DNA of 64,000 nt from positions 3,658,001 through 3,722,000 of the forward strand of contig NZ_CP139137.1 in NCBI RefSeq assembly GCF_034047335.1, read 5' to 3'. Position numbers and translations under genes: made by a program. Of the stretch, positions 18,970-28,369 are shown in pieces (the first letter of the stretch is position 1; every line of letters begins with the position of its first letter). Source of the stretch: Chryseobacterium sp. JJR-5R. GTDB lineage: Bacteria; Bacteroidota; Bacteroidia; Flavobacteriales; Weeksellaceae. The notes beneath the pieces were generated by a model that had not been told where the DNA came from, searched no databases, and saw nothing but the letters and a program-made list of their open reading frames with translations.

Positions 18970-21900
18970 TTATGAGATCTGCTGCGATTTTTTTGTCCGG
19001 TTAAAAATCCAGAAGATAACCGGGAAGATCAGCAGGGTCAGCACAGTGGCGGTAACCAGCCCGCCGATAATAACAATGGCCAGCGGCTTCTGCGATTCTG
19101 ATCCGATGCCTGTTGATAATGCGGCCGGTAACAGCCCGATAGAAGCCATTAAAGCCGTCATGATAACAGGCCGTGTTCTTGATTTCACCCCATTGAAAAC
19201 AGCTTCTTCCAGAGCTGCCCCATCCCGGACATTCTGATGGAATTCCGTGATCAGGATTACCCCGTTCTGGATACAGATCCCGAGAAGCGCGATCATTCCC
19301 ACACCGGCTGAAATCCCGAAATTAAGCCCGGTGAGATGCAGGGCAATGATCCCCCCGATCAGTGCAAACGGCACATTGGCCAATACCAGAAGCGCATCTT
19401 TCATGTTCCCGAAAAGGATAAATAAAAGGAAAAAAATTCCCAACATACTGACCGGAACTACCTCAGCCAGCCTTTTGGAAGCCCTCTGCTGGTTTTCAAA
19501 CTGGCCGGTCCAGCCTACGGAATACCCGTCGGGAAGGTCAATTTTAGCCACTGACTGCTGGGCATCTGCAATTGTTCCCCCCAGATCACGGTCACGGATC
19601 GAGAACTTTACCCCGATATACCTTTTGATATCATCCCGGTAAATAAATGCGGCTCCGTTGTCTTTTTCAATGGTACTGATTTCTTTTAAGGGTATTTTTG
19701 CACCATCCTGTGTAGGGACCATTAAGGCGGCAATATCATTTTCATCTTTTCTGTAGTCCTGCGCATAGCGGAGGCGGATCGGGAACTTCCTCTCCCCGTC
19801 AAACATCTCCGAAGCAGTTTTTCCTCCGAATGCCATTTCCAGGACCGACTGTGCATCATCCGGCATCACCCCGTACGCTGCCATTTTATCCCGGTCGAGC
19901 ACCACGCTTACTTCCGGCTGCCCGATATTTTTAATGATTCCGGCATCTTTTACGCCCCTGATGCCTTTTACCTGTTTCATCACTGCTTCAGCCAGCCTGT
20001 CCAGGATCTGCAAATTATCACCGTATATTTTAATCCCGTTTTCCGCTTTAAAACCGGCCACAGCTTCGGCTACGTTGTCGGAAATCGGTTGGGAATAATT
20101 AAATGTGATCCCCTGATATGCCCTCAGCTTTTTATCAATCCCTTCGATCAGTTCATCATACGTGATCTTCCGTTTCCAGTCTTCTTTAGGCTGGAGGTTC
20201 ACTGCAAACTGTACAAACCCGAAACCGTTCGGGTCGGTTCCGTCGTTGCTTCTTCCGGTCTGCGCCAGTACATCGGTTACTTCAGGGAAGCTCATGATGT
20301 CTTTCTTTAAGAGATCTGCGGTTTTCAGGGATTCCTTTAAAGAGGAACTCATCGGCATTTCTGCAGTAATCCAGAGCGAACCTTCATTCAGCTGCGGCAG
20401 GAACTCCGTCCCTAAGAATTTACCTGAAACCAAAGTCACCACCATAAATGAAACGGCAATAATCAGGCTCATTTTTTTATGCCTGAAAGTATAACCGAAG
20501 CCTTTTAAGACCATTTTGTCCCAGAAGTTTACAAAGGGATTGTTTTTTTCCTTTACGTTTTTATTTAAAAGGATATGTGAAAGGACAGGTACTAAAGTCA
20601 ACGTAAAAATCAGCGCACCTATCAATGCAAACCCCAGGGTAAACGCCAGCGGCGAGAACATCTTGCCCTCTACTTTCTGGAATGAGAAGATCGGGACCAA
20701 TGAAGTAATGATGATCAGCTTGGAAAAGAAGATGGCTTTCCCCAGGCCGGTCCCTGTCTTTTTGATCCAGCCGGCTTTTGCCATTTTATTGAATTTTTCC
20801 TGTCCGTATTTAACTGCTTTATGGTCGAGCATTACAAAAAGGCCTTCGACCATGACGACGGCTCCGTCGATGATAATCCCAAAATCCACCGCGCCCAGAG
20901 AAAGCAAATTGGCGCTCATCCCTGCCATTTTCAAACATAAAAAGGCAAATAGTAAGGACAGCGGGATGATGATGGAGACGATCAGGGTCGTCCGCCAGTC
21001 GGCCATGAAAATCAACACGATTACGGTTACCAGGATGATCCCTTCAAACAGGTTATGCATTACGGTTTCCGTGGTAAAATCCATCAGGTTATCACGGTCA
21101 TAGAAGGTTACCATTTTAACATCTTTCGGAAGTATTTTTTCATTGAGTTCTTTGATCTTAGCTTTTACACCCACCAGCACCTCCCGGGGATTTTCGCCTT
21201 TTCTCATCACCACGATCCCTTCTACCGTATCTTCCCGGCCGTTCAGCCCGGCCTGTCCTACCCTGGGCATCGAGCTTTCATGAACTTGTGCCACACTCTT
21301 AACCAGCACAGGGTTTCCGCTGTCATTCTGTATCGTGATATTCCCGATATCCGAAACTGATTTTACCAGTCCGATTCCCCTTACCACATAGGCCTGCCCG
21401 TTCTTTTCGATCACATCTCCGCCGACGTTCAGATTGCTTTTCGTTACGGCTTCATATACCTGAAGCGGTGTAAGGTTATATTTATCCAAAGCGCGCGGGT
21501 CAATGCTTAATTCAAACACTTTGTCGCGGCCTCCGAAGACATTGATATCCGCAACCCCGGGAACGCCTCTTAAAGCACGGTCGATAACCCAGTTCTGCAA
21601 TGTCAGTAAATCACGGGAGTCTTTGGTTTTGCTTTGTAAGGTGTACCGGAAAATCTCACCCGTAGGTCCGTAGGGTGGCTGTACTTCAGGGTCTACCTCA
21701 TCAGGAAGGCTAATGGTTCGTAACTGGTTATTGACCTGATTTCTGGCAAACGTATCATCCACCCCATCGTCAAAAAGAATTTTCACAATGGAAAGCCCGA
21801 ACATCGTCGTGCTCCTCACACTGGTTTTCTTCTGAACCGGACTCATGGCCAACTCGACGGGCGTGGTGACAAAACGCTCTACTTCTTCCGCGCTCCGCCC

Positions 21901-22071
21901 GTTCCATTGGGTAATAATAACAATCTGGGTATTGGTGACATCGGGAAAGGCCTCAATAGGCATATTTTTGAAGCTTATGCACCCTGCAACCGCTAACACG
22001 GCTACCCAGATAAAAGTAAAGGCCTTGTTTTTTAATGAAAAAGCAATGATTTTTTTTATGAATTTATTCAT
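18970..22071 (-). CDS. CzcA/CusA-family heavy-metal efflux RND pump
   Basis: Inner-membrane proton-driven pump of a tripartite metal exporter, 1033 residues. The first membrane helix is near 13-30. The membrane-core Asp motif of the heavy-metal efflux branch, DFGIIIDGAVVMVEG, is near residues 395-410, and large periplasmic loops follow the first and seventh helices. Ion choice (Cu/Ag or Co/Zn/Cd) cannot be settled by eye. It is third in the minus-strand operon TolC-like, adaptor, pump; the gap from the adaptor is 68 nt. Confidence 0.92.
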   Translation of the reverse strand: MNKFIKKIIAFSLKNKAFTFIWVAVLAVAGCISFKNMPIEAFPDVTNTQIVIITQWNGRSAEEVERFVTTPVELAMSPVQKKTSVRSTTMFGLSIVKILFDDGVDDTFARNQVNNQLRTISLPDEVDPEVQPPYGPTGEIFRYTLQSKTKDSRDLLTLQNWVIDRALRGVPGVADINVFGGRDKVFELSIDPRALDKYNLTPLQVYEAVTKSNLNVGGDVIEKNGQAYVVRGIGLVKSVSDIGNITIQNDSGNPVLVKSVAQVHESSMPRVGQAGLNGREDTVEGIVVMRKGENPREVLVGVKAKIKELNEKILPKDVKMVTFYDRDNLMDFTTETVMHNLFEGIILVTVIVLIFMADWRTTLIVSIIIPLSLLFAFLCLKMAGMSANLLSLGAVDFGIIIDGAVVMVEGLFVMLDHKAVKYGQEKFNKMAKAGWIKKTGTGLGKAIFFSKLIIITSLVPIFSFQKVEGKMFSPLAFTLGFALIGALIFTLTLVPVLSHILLNKNVKEKNNPFVNFWDKMVLKGFGYTFRHKKMSLIIAVSFMVVTLVSGKFLGTEFLPQLNEGSLWITAEMPMSSSLKESLKTADLLKKDIMSFPEVTDVLAQTGRSNDGTDPNGFGFVQFAVNLQPKEDWKRKITYDELIEGIDKKLRAYQGITFNYSQPISDNVAEAVAGFKAENGIKIYGDNLQILDRLAEAVMKQVKGIRGVKDAGIIKNIGQPEVSVVLDRDKMAAYGVMPDDAQSVLEMAFGGKTASEMFDGERKFPIRLRYAQDYRKDENDIAALMVPTQDGAKIPLKEISTIEKDNGAAFIYRDDIKRYIGVKFSIRDRDLGGTIADAQQSVAKIDLPDGYSVGWTGQFENQQRASKRLAEVVPVSMLGIFFLLFILFGNMKDALLVLANVPFALIGGIIALHLTGLNFGISAGVGMIALLGICIQNGVILITEFHQNVRDGAALEEAVFNGVKSRTRPVIMTALMASIGLLPAALSTGIGSESQKPLAIVIIGGLVTATVLTLLIFPVIFWIFNRTKKSQQIS

Positions 22072-22139
22072 TGTAGAATCAGACGTTAGACATCAGATAT
22101 AAGACTAATACCTGAATGTTTGATAGTTTAAAATTAATT

Positions 22140-23225
22140 TTAGCTGTTCAATGAACGGTAGATCAGCAGCTGGTTGTTGGTAATGATTTCCTCTCCTTCA
22201 GACAGGCCTTCGGAAACATAGGTAATATCGCCGGCCTGTTTCAGTACTTTTATTTCTTTTACTTTGATATCCGTCCGGGATTTATAGGTTATTACGAAGC
22301 TCCTGTTATCATCAAAGATCACGGCTTTTGACGGAACGGCCAGTGCCGTGGTATTTTCCGAACGGGTTACTTTAATGGTAGCCTTGCTGTCCGGGATCAG
22401 CAGGCCGTTCCGGTTATCCAGCACTACCCTGGCCTGCATGGCATTGGTTTCGGGATCGATAATCTTAAAGATTTTATCAATTTTCCCGTCAAAAACCTTA
22501 TCCGGGTAAGATAGCGTGGATACCTGTGCCCTCATTCCAAGGCTGATTTTATCAATATCGGATTCGTTTACATTCATGATCGCCCACACATTGGTGGTAT
22601 TGGCCACATCAAAGATATTTTCGCTCCTGTCATTCCGCAGCTGCATGTCTTTATTAATATTTTTCTGAACAATGTAGCCGCTGATCGGTGCAATCACACT
22701 GTAAATATTCCCTTTTTTCACATTATAGACGGTGCTTACCGCACCTGCCCGCTGCATCTGGTCCTGTGCTTTCTGCACCTGGCTCCTGGCTTCCAGTACA
22801 TCCCTTTCGGTATTCAGTTTTCCTTCATACATTTCTTTGGCCACACGAAGGTTGTTCTGCGCTACCAGAAGGTCGGTTTTTGCATCGCTTACATCTTTCT
22901 GCAGTTCAGCTAATTCCGTACTCCTGATCGTTGCCAGCACCTGCCCTTTTCTCACATGGTCCCCAAGTTCCACATTAACGCTCAGGACATTCCCCCCCAC
23001 CAGCGGATACACATCGATATAGCTGTTTTTATCCGCTGAAATCTTTCCGTAAAAACTGTACTCATCTTCTATATTCTTTTTCTCGACTTTTGCCAGGTCA
23101 ATAGACTTAAGCATAGTATTGCTGAGCTCAAAACCTTTTTTGGCCTGTGGTTTTATATCTTCCTCTTTTTTGGAACAGGATAAAACAGACAAAGTAATGA
23201 GTACAGGAATTATATATTTTTTCAT
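22140..23225 (-). CDS. Efflux RND periplasmic adaptor subunit (CzcB/CusB-like lipoprotein)
   Basis: Membrane fusion protein linking the RND pump to the outer-membrane channel. 361 residues with a lipobox LSVLSC (Cys17). A biotinyl-lipoyl-like half motif is visible near residue 75 (GGNVLSVNVELGDHVRKGQVLATI), a coiled-coil hairpin at about 105-165, the second lipoyl half at about 178-190, then the beta-barrel domain. It sits 2 nt after the TolC-like gene and precedes the pump gene, giving the standard CBA order. Confidence 0.92.
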   Translation of the reverse strand: MKKYIIPVLITLSVLSCSKKEEDIKPQAKKGFELSNTMLKSIDLAKVEKKNIEDEYSFYGKISADKNSYIDVYPLVGGNVLSVNVELGDHVRKGQVLATIRSTELAELQKDVSDAKTDLLVAQNNLRVAKEMYEGKLNTERDVLEARSQVQKAQDQMQRAGAVSTVYNVKKGNIYSVIAPISGYIVQKNINKDMQLRNDRSENIFDVANTTNVWAIMNVNESDIDKISLGMRAQVSTLSYPDKVFDGKIDKIFKIIDPETNAMQARVVLDNRNGLLIPDSKATIKVTRSENTTALAVPSKAVIFDDNRSFVITYKSRTDIKVKEIKVLKQAGDITYVSEGLSEGEEIITNNQLLIYRSLNS

Positions 23226-23227
23226 AA

Positions 23228-24469
23228 CTAATAGAAGATTTTTGTTTGTACGAGTTGATTCAATTGTTCCGCCGACTGCATGATCCCGTTTTTCATATCA
23301 TAGATCTGCAATGCCGTTTCTCTGTAGCTGTCCATAAAATCTGCAAATTCAATCAGGCTGATGTTGCCTTTCCTGAAATTGTTCAGCATTCCGTTATAGA
23401 CCTGTTCCATATTTTCAAGGTCGGCAGACGTGATCCTGGACAGCTGTTCATGCTGCACTTTCCAGGTTCTGTAAACGGCCTGCACGCGGGTTTCAAGATC
23501 CAGTTTCCGGAAATCTGCGCTTTTCTGGCTCTGCCGGATGGCAAAACCGGCTTTTTCAATATTTCCTTTATTGGATTTCCACAAAGGCAGCGGGATCCCT
23601 ACCATCAGGTTGACTTCATTTTTGAAAGTCCCGCTGTTCTGGTCCCACCCTGCCCCGACATTCAGGTCGGGCACATTCAGGGATTTCTGCCATTGGGCAT
23701 AGAGCTTACTGTTATCGATCAGCTTTAAGTAGTACTGATAATCCGCATTATTTTCCAGGGCTTTTTTCTGAAGCTCCGTTTCGTCTCCGAAAGGCTGTGC
23801 AGCAAGCATATCTTTAACTTCAGCTTCGGAAAAATACGGCTGGATGCCTTCCGTAATGCCGGTTAAAACTTTAAGGCCCTGTTCAAATTCAAGGATGTTT
23901 TTGCTGATTTCGGTTTTGTCATTATTCAGCTGGATGACCATGCTCTGCAGCCTTACTTCTTCTTTGAGGGAAACATTACCTTTCGCAGACTGTACTTTAT
24001 AAGCCGACAGAAGATCATTCATATAATCTAGCTGCCTGTTGGTATGGTCCAGCTTCAGGTTTTCGTAGTAGAGATGGTAATAGCCGGCATGAAGCTGTGT
24101 TTTAAGATCTGCCAGAAGCTGTGAAAACTGGAGCTGCGCCAGTTCCTTATTCGATTTTGCAAAAGCAATCTCGTTTTTCTTTTTGCCGCCCATGTAGATC
24201 AGCTGGGTAATTTCCGCTCCTTTTGCCTGGCCTATGTCAAATGCTTTTCTATCTTGCGGGTTGTAGGCATTGATGTACCCGCTGGCCTGCGGAAGTTCCC
24301 AGATCTTAGCCTGCAGGATATCGGCATCCGCCATATTGATGTTATATCGTTCAGCAAGCAGCTGGAAATTGTTCTTCAGGAAAGCTTCCTCGCATTCCGA
24401 GAGAGACATCCGCTGTTGTGCCGTGATAAATGATGACATGACAATAAACAGCCCTGCAATTTTGTTCAT
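23228..24469 (-). CDS. TolC-family outer-membrane efflux channel (CzcC/CusC-like)
   Basis: Outer-membrane component of the metal exporter, 413 residues with an N-terminal signal peptide (about 1-18). Long alpha-helical repeats in two halves, rich in Gln/Leu/Asn (for example NKELAQLQFSQLLADLK), fit the TolC barrel-tunnel fold. It is the first gene of the efflux operon; the 420-bp space upstream contains its promoter. Confidence 0.9.
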   Translation of the reverse strand: MNKIAGLFIVMSSFITAQQRMSLSECEEAFLKNNFQLLAERYNINMADADILQAKIWELPQASGYINAYNPQDRKAFDIGQAKGAEITQLIYMGGKKKNEIAFAKSNKELAQLQFSQLLADLKTQLHAGYYHLYYENLKLDHTNRQLDYMNDLLSAYKVQSAKGNVSLKEEVRLQSMVIQLNNDKTEISKNILEFEQGLKVLTGITEGIQPYFSEAEVKDMLAAQPFGDETELQKKALENNADYQYYLKLIDNSKLYAQWQKSLNVPDLNVGAGWDQNSGTFKNEVNLMVGIPLPLWKSNKGNIEKAGFAIRQSQKSADFRKLDLETRVQAVYRTWKVQHEQLSRITSADLENMEQVYNGMLNNFRKGNISLIEFADFMDSYRETALQIYDMKNGIMQSAEQLNQLVQTKIFY

Positions 24470-24476
24470 TTTTCTG

Positions 24477-24750
24477 ATTTGCTACAAAAATGCCCTTACA
24501 GGATTAAAATGCTCTTAAAGAATGCTTAAAAAAAAATTAAATTAGGCTTAAGTGGATTTTGAAAAAGAACCTGAATATTTGTAAACCATTGATTTTAAGG
24601 TGTTTTTATAGTGATCTTAAAAATGATTTGTACAGATTTTTTATATCCATACAGTATCATAATGGATAATCAAACAATGATAACCATACAATATCTATGA
24701 AAATCCCGGAGCCTTTTGAAGAATTATAGCTTTACATTTTTGTAGCAAAT
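24477..24750. repeat. 16-bp inverted repeat in the efflux promoter region
   Basis: CATTTTTGTAGCAAAT occurs on the plus strand at 24735-24750 and on the minus strand at 24477-24492, pointing away from each other in sequence sense; the similarity extends a few bases as (T)CAG. The minus-strand copy lies 8 nt before the ATG of the TolC-like gene and its CATTTTTG resembles a -7 box. The plus copy faces the end of the histidine kinase gene with no annotated gene behind it. The rest of 24470-24888 shows no gene. Confidence 0.5.
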
Positions 24751-24888
24751 TCAGCAGGTTTTTTTTATGGGTATCCGGATCTGTGCAATCACATTGATCT
24801 GCGAGAGATTACACTTTCAATTAAATTTAAACAGGCTCTTAGGGATTTTAAAATGGATAGAGAATATTGATTCTGAATACATTTACAT

Positions 24889-26253
24889 TTACTTATTAAA
24901 AACGACACTGAATTTATTCAACAGGTCTGCCGGGGAAGTATAGCTGATCCCGGCACCATGGTATTCCAAAATCCTCTTGACAATCCGGAGACCGAGGCCG
25001 GACCCGGAAATATTCTGTGAATTTATCCCTCGTTGGAAGGCTTCAAACAACCGGGGCTGCTCTTCTTCTGAAATAGTAGCCCCGCGGGACATGACATCAA
25101 CGATAAGCTGTTCATCCGTTTCGGTAATCAGTACGTCCACTTCTGTATTTTCGGAATATACGGCCGCATTTTTAAACAGGTTGATGAATACAATACCGAG
25201 CAGAGACTGGATGCCTTTAAGGGTAAGCAGTGCATTTTCAGAAGTATTTTCGGAAATCAGGAAATCCATTTTAAGGTTGGGGTAACTCTTTTCAACGGCT
25301 TCAAAAGATTCAAAAATCACTTCGTCAATTCTTACTTCTTCATAAATACTCTGGATATTTTCCTTATCGAATTTTGTTAACAGCAACAGAGAATTGGTGA
25401 GGTCGGAAAGCTGGTATACATCTTTCTGAATCTGTTTTAAAGAAGACAGGGTTTCCGGGGCATGCTGCCCGAATTTAATCAGGTTTTCCAGCTGGAAAGC
25501 CATCCGGGTAATCGGCGTCCTGATTTCATGTGAGGCACTTGCGGTAAAATCCCGCTGTGACTGGAAGACGTCGTCCAGCCTTGCAATCATCGTGTTGAAC
25601 GACTGGGCAAGAACATTGATTTCGTCATTCGACTGCCGGACCGGGATCTGCGTGGTGAGCCTGTGCGCCGTTACTTCTGAAATTTCCTGATTCAGTTCTT
25701 CCAGCGGACGAAGGAACTGCCCCATGAAATAATAGCTGAAAAATCCGATCAGCAGCGTGCTCATCACATAGGCAGTCACCAACAGGTATTTCAGGTACTC
25801 CAGTTTAGATTTCCCGTTGGTATCGAATGCACTGGTCAGGATATAGTAATTTTCCCCGTTAATCTTTCGGAAGGCGGCATAAATTTCGGGGACTGTCTTT
25901 TCGGAGTAAATAACTTTCTTACCGTCAAGCTCCTTCAGCAGGGCATTGTCCCAGGTTACATTCCGGTCTTTGATAGTGCTGTAAATCAACTCTTTCCGGC
26001 CGTTGAAAATCAGGATCGTTTCGTTAAGCAGGATATTGTCTGAATTTTCATTGAAAAATACAGGTGCTTCTTCTTCAAAATCTTTCGACTTGGCAATAAA
26101 ATGGGACGTAAACTCCAGCCGCTGCCTGAAGCGTTCCTTAAATTCATCCCTCCTGAAATCATTAAAGGACATATAAATGACAACCATTACAATACCGAAA
26201 AGCAGTGAAAAGGCAATACTGAGATTGAGCGCGATCTTTCTTTTTAAAGACAT
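24889..26253 (-). CDS. Two-component sensor histidine kinase
   Basis: Membrane sensor kinase, 454 residues. TM1 is at about 8-30, a periplasmic sensor domain at 31-154, TM2 at 155-177 and HAMP at 178-230. The phosphoacceptor H-box SASHEIRTPITRM has His242; the N-box NLFKNAAVYSENTEV and the G-box GSGLGLRIVKRI complete the ATPase domain. It starts 3 nt after the response regulator. Placed next to a metal efflux operon it probably senses metal or envelope stress and activates that operon, as CusS/CzcS do; this is inference from context. Confidence 0.93.
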   Translation of the reverse strand: MSLKRKIALNLSIAFSLLFGIVMVVIYMSFNDFRRDEFKERFRQRLEFTSHFIAKSKDFEEEAPVFFNENSDNILLNETILIFNGRKELIYSTIKDRNVTWDNALLKELDGKKVIYSEKTVPEIYAAFRKINGENYYILTSAFDTNGKSKLEYLKYLLVTAYVMSTLLIGFFSYYFMGQFLRPLEELNQEISEVTAHRLTTQIPVRQSNDEINVLAQSFNTMIARLDDVFQSQRDFTASASHEIRTPITRMAFQLENLIKFGQHAPETLSSLKQIQKDVYQLSDLTNSLLLLTKFDKENIQSIYEEVRIDEVIFESFEAVEKSYPNLKMDFLISENTSENALLTLKGIQSLLGIVFINLFKNAAVYSENTEVDVLITETDEQLIVDVMSRGATISEEEQPRLFEAFQRGINSQNISGSGLGLRIVKRILEYHGAGISYTSPADLLNKFSVVFNK

Positions 26254-26256
26254 CTT

Positions 26257-26940
26257 CTATAACGGGCTTAAATAATATCCGAATCCGGAGCGGGTATGAA
26301 TGAGCTTCACTTTAAAATCCTTGTCCACTTTTTTCCTCAGAAAGTTAATGTATACTTCTACGGTATTGGTGTTGGTATTGAAATTATGCTCCCAGACATG
26401 CTCGGTGATCTGCTGCTTGGAAACCGTCCTCCCCTGCGCTTCCGCAAGGTATACCAGCAGTTGGAATTCTTTTAGTGTCAGTGTGATTTCATTTCCGCCG
26501 CGGTACACTTTCTGTTCGGTCTTATTGATGATCAGATCATCGACCCGGATGATCTCCTGGTCATTGTTTTCCGAAGGGGCTTTCCTCCGCAGCAGGGAAT
26601 TCATGCGCAGCAAAAGCTCTTCAAACTGAAAAGGCTTTACCAGGTAATCATCGGCAAGCCTGGTGAAGGCATCTTTTTTATCCGAAAGGTCTCCGTAGGC
26701 CGAAATGATAATAATCGGGGTATTTTTATCGAAAGAACGGATGGTCTGGCAGACATCCAGCCCGTTGATCTTGGGAACATTGATGTCCAGAAGGTAAAAA
26801 TCATAGGTATTGTTCTTGATCTGGCGCAGAAAGGTTTCCCCGTCATAGATTTTATCACACGTAAAATGATTGGATTCTAAAAATTTGCAGAGTTCCGCCG
26901 ACAGGATCAGGTCGTCTTCCAGTAAAAGGATATTCATCAA
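26257..26940 (-). CDS. OmpR-family response regulator
   Basis: DNA-binding response regulator, 227 residues. The receiver domain (1-115) has acidic residues E8, D9 and D10 and the phosphoacceptor Asp52 in LLDINVPKING. The C-terminal winged helix (about 130-225) has the typical ITLTLKEFQLL...VSKQQITEHVW and VEVYINFLRKKVD. First gene of the two-gene regulator-kinase unit. An ATG one codon later (26937) is an equal start candidate. Likely target: the efflux operon downstream. Confidence 0.94.
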   Translation of the reverse strand: MMNILLLEDDLILSAELCKFLESNHFTCDKIYDGETFLRQIKNNTYDFYLLDINVPKINGLDVCQTIRSFDKNTPIIIISAYGDLSDKKDAFTRLADDYLVKPFQFEELLLRMNSLLRRKAPSENNDQEIIRVDDLIINKTEQKVYRGGNEITLTLKEFQLLVYLAEAQGRTVSKQQITEHVWEHNFNTNTNTVEVYINFLRKKVDKDFKVKLIHTRSGFGYYLSPL

Positions 26941-27368
26941 TATTTATTTTATACGAATGTAAAGAAAATTTTTACGGAACGAAAGAAACGGAAAGATGAT
27001 ACCTGTACTTTAATTAAATTTTAAGTTAATCTGCTCCGGCTGAAAATACACAATTTTACACCACCATTGTTCAAAATAAAAATTTCATCGCATAAGGGAT
27101 TCCCGTAATCTTTTAAGAAAAAAAGAGATCAAATTTACAGTATAGAAACTGATGCAACAGGGAGATTCAGAAAGAAAGGAAGATTGCAAAAAATAAAAGA
27201 AATATTTAACCTGAGCTTAGGAAAAGTTCCTGCTTACTGATTAAATCAGTAAATCAGCATTGCTATTATTTTTAATACATCACCTTGATGGGGATCATGC
27301 GGAGCTTCTACTGCTGTAGCCTGTGCAGTCATATCGTCGATAACCTAAAAACTACTCATATGATACTC
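26941..27368. other. Intergenic region, nothing recognised
   Basis: About 430 A/T-rich bases between the divergent response regulator and a small membrane protein gene. A possible -7-like TACATTCG for the regulator lies on the minus strand near 26955-26965. No RNA gene, repeat or convincing ORF is seen. Confidence 0.4.
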
Positions 27369-27569
27369 ATGGAAAATCCTGTCATCTTACTTATCGCATT
27401 TTTGGTATTCATCATATTGAATATCTATACGATAAGAGACATTGTGAAAAACAAAAGTTTAAACAAACGGCAAAAGAACAATTATATCTGGCTGCAGTTC
27501 GGATTACCGCTCTTCGGCCCTATCATTTATTTTTCAGAAAAGAAAAACCATACTGCTCAGACAAAGTAA
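27369..27569 (+). CDS. Small membrane protein with PLDc_N-like (phospholipase D nuclease N-terminal) fold
   Basis: 66 residues from the ATG at 27369; an in-frame ATG at 27360 would add three residues, and the longer upstream extension has no hydrophobic or conserved content. One helix at about 4-22 is followed by a basic linker and the segment WLQFGLPLFGPIIYF, which matches the second helix of PLDc_N proteins with the conserved Pro-Gly and Tyr. Such stand-alone proteins are common and of unknown role in Bacteroidota. Confidence 0.6.
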   Translation: MENPVILLIAFLVFIILNIYTIRDIVKNKSLNKRQKNNYIWLQFGLPLFGPIIYFSEKKNHTAQTK

Positions 27570-27701
27570 TATTTTGAGAACTGCAGCAAGTATCTTTTAA
27601 GGTGCTGCTGTATCGAAATAACTGGGTGGAATGAATAAAACCTGACTAAATAGTGTAACCTTGTTCTGGATTTTATCTGGTTGAGCTATGGTTCATATCC
27701 A

Positions 27702-27839
27702 TTACTTCTCACGGGATTCCTGAACTCCTTTTTTAACTGAATATTTTATGAGACGGTACAGGCCATAAACGGCTGCAAAAAAGAAGGGAATAATTGCCAG
27801 GCAAGCTATTATGATATGCTGATAAGATATTGATAACAT
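27702..27839 (-). CDS. Small single-pass membrane protein (DUF6019-like)
   Basis: A 45-residue ORF starting at the ATG complement at 27839: an N-terminal hydrophobic helix (about 8-30, IIIACLAIIPFFFAAVYGL) followed by YRLIKYSVKKGVQESREK. The pattern of one TM helix then a basic, 'K/R-x-x-V-K/R-x-G-I/V-x-E-S' amphipathic tail resembles DUF6019 small proteins. It is convergent with the PLDc_N-like gene. The assignment is from pattern only. Confidence 0.5.
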   Translation of the reverse strand: MLSISYQHIIIACLAIIPFFFAAVYGLYRLIKYSVKKGVQESREK

Positions 27840-28034
27840 GGTATCTGATATTTTAGTTATTATTACGCAATATACAAATTATTGCCTTTTTAAACAGGCA
27901 TATTAATTATGATATTACAATTGATAAGCAGATCCGTAACGAAATGTAAATATTTCGCGATTTATGATACAGGTATTTTAAGGATAGTATATTTATATTG
28001 ATTAACGATCTTCATTTTTGAACTTACATCAGAT

Positions 28035-28060
28035 CCCTCTGTACCGGAGGGTTTTTATTT
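28035..28060 (+). terminator. Terminator-like hairpin without an obvious upstream gene
   Basis: CCCTCTG (28035-28041) / CGGAGGG (28045-28051) with one G-T wobble and a 3-nt loop is followed by TTTTTATTT. No plus-strand gene is visible in the 190 nt before it. The surrounding 27840-28218 is otherwise featureless and A/T-rich. It could end an unannotated small RNA. Confidence 0.45.
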
Positions 28061-28218
28061 CATATAAAATGAAACAGCAAGACCTAAAAGCTGCCGAGTA
28101 CTGAAGGTTTAAATAATGCACAACCGGTTGACGGAACTTCAATATTATAAAATAATTATCCGGGACAGGTTCATAAAAAATAATAGCCCAAAAAGAGCGG
28201 AAAAATTTAAATTCAAGG

Positions 28219-28247
28219 CAAAAAAAAATCCCGAAGAATTTCGGGAT
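28219..28247 (-). terminator. Terminator of the tRNA operon
   Basis: Stem ATCCCGAA (28228-28235) / TTCGGGAT (28240-28247) is followed on the minus strand by nine T. It sits 9 nt past the 3' end of the last tRNA (Thr-GGT). Confidence 0.85.
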
Positions 28248-28256
28248 GATACTGAG

Positions 28257-28328
28257 AGCCAACTACGGGACTTGAACCCGTGACCTCTTCCTTACCAAGG
28301 AAGCACTCTACCGCTGAGCTAAGTCGGC
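28257..28328 (-). tRNA. tRNA-Thr (GGT)
   Basis: Acceptor GCCGACT/AGTTGGC, anticodon stem CTTCC/GGAAG with loop TTGGTAA (anticodon GGT), T-loop GGTTCAAGTCC. Last of the seven-tRNA operon; it is outside the duplicated block. Confidence 0.96.
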
Positions 28329-28369
28329 ATCAAGCAAAAAAATCACACCGTGCAGTATGATTTTTTCTG

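Noticed and set aside
24766-24960. Plus-strand ORF starting MGIRICAITLIC after the inverted repeat
   Set aside because: It continues into the antisense of the kinase gene and shows no recognisable protein features.
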